The notes under the pieces: model-generated
Seen by the model: only the letters and a program-made list of their open reading frames with translations
What the model was told of the DNA's origin: nothing
Database searches by the model: none
Part shown: positions 62,658 through 64,000 of the stretch, piece by piece
Layout of the letters: the number at the start of each line of letters is the position of its first letter
Numbering within the stretch: position 1 is the first letter of the stretch
Made by a program: the position numbers and the translations under genes
Assembly (NCBI RefSeq): GCF_000828085.3
Contig: NZ_JXCA02000027.1
Location: forward strand, 272,608-336,607
Length of the DNA: 64,000 bases
DNA from: Scytonema tolypothrichoides VB-61278
Lineage (GTDB): Bacteria > Cyanobacteriota > Cyanobacteriia > Cyanobacteriales > Nostocaceae
Reading direction: 5' to 3'

Positions 62658-64000
62658 ATGGTTATAGGTGTACATAAGCGTGCTGTAGGTGTCTTTTCTA
62701 ATCGTCGAGATGCAGAAGACGCATTGTATGAGTTAAGAGAATCCGGTTTTCCGATAGATAAAGTATCTGTTATTAAGCGAGATGCAGACCGTAACGATGA
62801 TATCGCAGGTGCTGAAGTACGGGAAAATATCGGTAATAAATCTGATGAGGGTGCTGCAGTTGGAGCAGTTTCAGGTGGTGTTTTAGGCGGATTGACTGGC
62901 TTGTTAGTCGGTCTTGGGACTTTAGCAATTCCGGGAATTGGTCCGATTATGCTTGCTGGAGCAACAGCAACTGCCTTGGCTACAACTGTTGCTGGAGCTG
63001 GTATTGGTGCTGCTGCTGGTAGTTTATTGGGTGCATTGGTTGGTTTGGGAATTCCTGAAGAACGAGCCAGAGTTTACAACGAACGAGTAGAGCGCGGAGA
63101 CTACCTGGTCATCATAGATGGTACAGAGGCAGAAATCGCCAGAGCAGAAGAAATTTTTAGACGGCGAGGAATAGAAGAGTTTGACATTTACGACAGAGAT
63201 GGAGTCACAAGTGGGACAGCCGAATATGTCTCCCCAGCGACTGCAATCTCCGGTGTTCCACGTGGGGGTTTGGGTCAAGCCAAACACGCCGTTGGTTACT
63301 ACTCTCATCTGCGCGATGCAGAAGCTGCAGTTAACGATTTGCGTTCTGCTGGTTTTCCCTTAAGCCAAATTTCTCTAATTAATAGGGACTTAAGCAGAAG
63401 GGAACCCTTTGCAGGAGTTGACTTGAGAGACCGTATCGACACTACAAGATTTAGATTTCCAGATGCTCGCACTCACTTCTACAATGAGCGTCTCAAAAAT
63501 GGAGATTATGTAGTCATTGTTAGCGGTACAGACGATGAAATCCATCGCGCTGCTGCAATTCTGAGTCGTCACGGAATTCAACAATGGGAGATTCACGACC
63601 CATCTGTTCTTGGTTCCACAGCGCCTGTTGGGTTAGGTACAGCACCGTTGCAAAGAAAACGAGCAATCGGCGTCTTTCCTCACCGCCGAGATGCAGAAGC
63701 AGCATTAACGGAACTGCGAGATGCTGGTATTCCCTTGAGTCAAGTATCATTGATAGCCAAAGACAGCGGTACTAGCAACATCGCTGGCGTGAACACAAAT
63801 TTGGGAACAGGTAACAAAGCCGACGATGGTGCAAAAGCAGGCGCAGCCACAGGTGGTGTACTCGGCGGTTTAGGAGGCTTGTTAGTTGGGCTTGGTACTC
63901 TTGCAATTCCTGGAGTCGGTCCGATTATTGCAGGCGGCGCAGCAGCAACTGCTTTAGCTACAACACTTGCAGGCGGTGCAATTGGTGCAGCAGCAGGTGG
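62658..64000 (+). CDS. Repetitive glycine-zipper (general stress-like) protein, partial
   Basis: Open frame of about 447 codons from the ATG at 62658 (MVIGVHKRAVGVFSNRRDAE) that runs off the right edge. It is built of repeated units: a short alpha/beta module AVGVFSNRRDAEDALYELRE recurs as AVGYYSHLRDAEAAVNDLRS and AIGVFPHRRDAEAALTELRD, each followed by a hydrophobic Gly/Ala-rich segment (GGLTGLLVGLGTLAIPGIGP and GGLGGLLVGLGTLAIPGVGP; the second unit lacks it). Segments YNERVERGDYLVIIDGTEAE and YNERLKNGDYVVIVSGTDDE close units one and two. It resembles general-stress-protein-17M-like families; glycine-zipper helices suggest membrane association. Function unknown. Confidence 0.85.
   Translation, partial: MVIGVHKRAVGVFSNRRDAEDALYELRESGFPIDKVSVIKRDADRNDDIAGAEVRENIGNKSDEGAAVGAVSGGVLGGLTGLLVGLGTLAIPGIGPIMLAGATATALATTVAGAGIGAAAGSLLGALVGLGIPEERARVYNERVERGDYLVIIDGTEAEIARAEEIFRRRGIEEFDIYDRDGVTSGTAEYVSPATAISGVPRGGLGQAKHAVGYYSHLRDAEAAVNDLRSAGFPLSQISLINRDLSRREPFAGVDLRDRIDTTRFRFPDARTHFYNERLKNGDYVVIVSGTDDEIHRAAAILSRHGIQQWEIHDPSVLGSTAPVGLGTAPLQRKRAIGVFPHRRDAEAALTELRDAGIPLSQVSLIAKDSGTSNIAGVNTNLGTGNKADDGAKAGAATGGVLGGLGGLLVGLGTLAIPGVGPIIAGGAAATALATTLAGGAIGAAAG

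Overview
The window is chromosomal DNA of a cyanobacterium, most likely a filamentous Nostocales-type species. The evidence is chlorophyll synthase (ChlG), the cytochrome b6f subunit PetP, a PucC/Lhc-family carrier, a cyanobacterial-type ClpC, a KaiB-fold protein, many GCGATCGC (HIP1-type) octamers and several tracts of heptamer-like short tandem repeats (GGGAACA, AACAGTG, TTGACTA types). Heterocyst formation itself is not demonstrated by any gene here.

Layout. 1-12.8 kb: clpC (runs off the left edge), rimI, lysA, then cdaA-uppS (4-nt overlap), then a minus-strand chaperone block (DUF3143 gene, membrane J-protein, DnaJ-like, DnaK3-like DnaK), an M28 peptidase and a Uma2 gene. 12.9-16.9 kb: der, an EcfT-like protein, the 3' stump of a tnpB gene with its terminal hairpin, and a secreted SGNH/sialate-esterase-like protein. 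17.0-34.6 kb: a 17.5-kb all-minus-strand glycan locus. From its upstream end it holds an ABC-2 permease, a Wzt-like ATPase with a C-terminal sugar-binding-type extension, a two-domain methyltransferase, a coiled-coil methyltransferase, glycosyltransferases (one a GT4-GT2 fusion), a methyltransferase with a 15-bp x 8 tandem repeat, a polyprenyl-phosphate-type GT2, a large multi-pass membrane protein, a small EmrE-like protein and three more glycosyltransferases. It reads as an ABC-exporter-dependent polysaccharide or O-antigen-like pathway. 34.9-39.2 kb: Uma2, petP, an ArsA/Get3-like protein next to chlG, and a small membrane protein. 39.2-41.9 kb: a GC-rich acetyltransferase between two copies of a ~80-bp repeat, followed by an intact IS607-type element (serine recombinase TnpA plus TnpB RNA-guided nuclease). 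41.9-51.1 kb: mixed housekeeping and accessory genes (alcohol dehydrogenase-like, ChaN-like, inositol monophosphatase, PucC-like carrier, aldo/keto reductase, KaiB-domain protein, small membrane protein, IS607 tnpA relic). 51.1-60.7 kb: wecB, then a cell-envelope group (two SH3/peptidoglycan-binding paralogues, M23 peptidase, class A PBP), a NUDIX hydrolase and a prohibitin-like protein. 60.9-62.3 kb: an intact IS701-like element with a TTAG target duplication. 62.7-64 kb: a repetitive glycine-zipper protein that runs off the right edge.

How it works together. The envelope is the recurring theme: DAP decarboxylase and UppS supply peptidoglycan precursors beside the c-di-AMP synthase, the PBP/M23/SH3 group builds and trims the wall, and the glycan locus with wecB makes and exports a surface polysaccharide. 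Mobile and repetitive DNA is abundant, and repeats have entered coding ends (DnaK tail, glycosyltransferase C-terminus, acetyltransferase C-terminus, wecB start). No CRISPR array, rRNA or tRNA was seen. No clear new defence system is visible. The most interesting candidates are the glycan locus with its reversed WbdD-like coiled-coil methyltransferase and shared beta-sandwich domain, the KaiB-domain fusion, and the repeat-flanked acetyltransferase next to the IS607 element.
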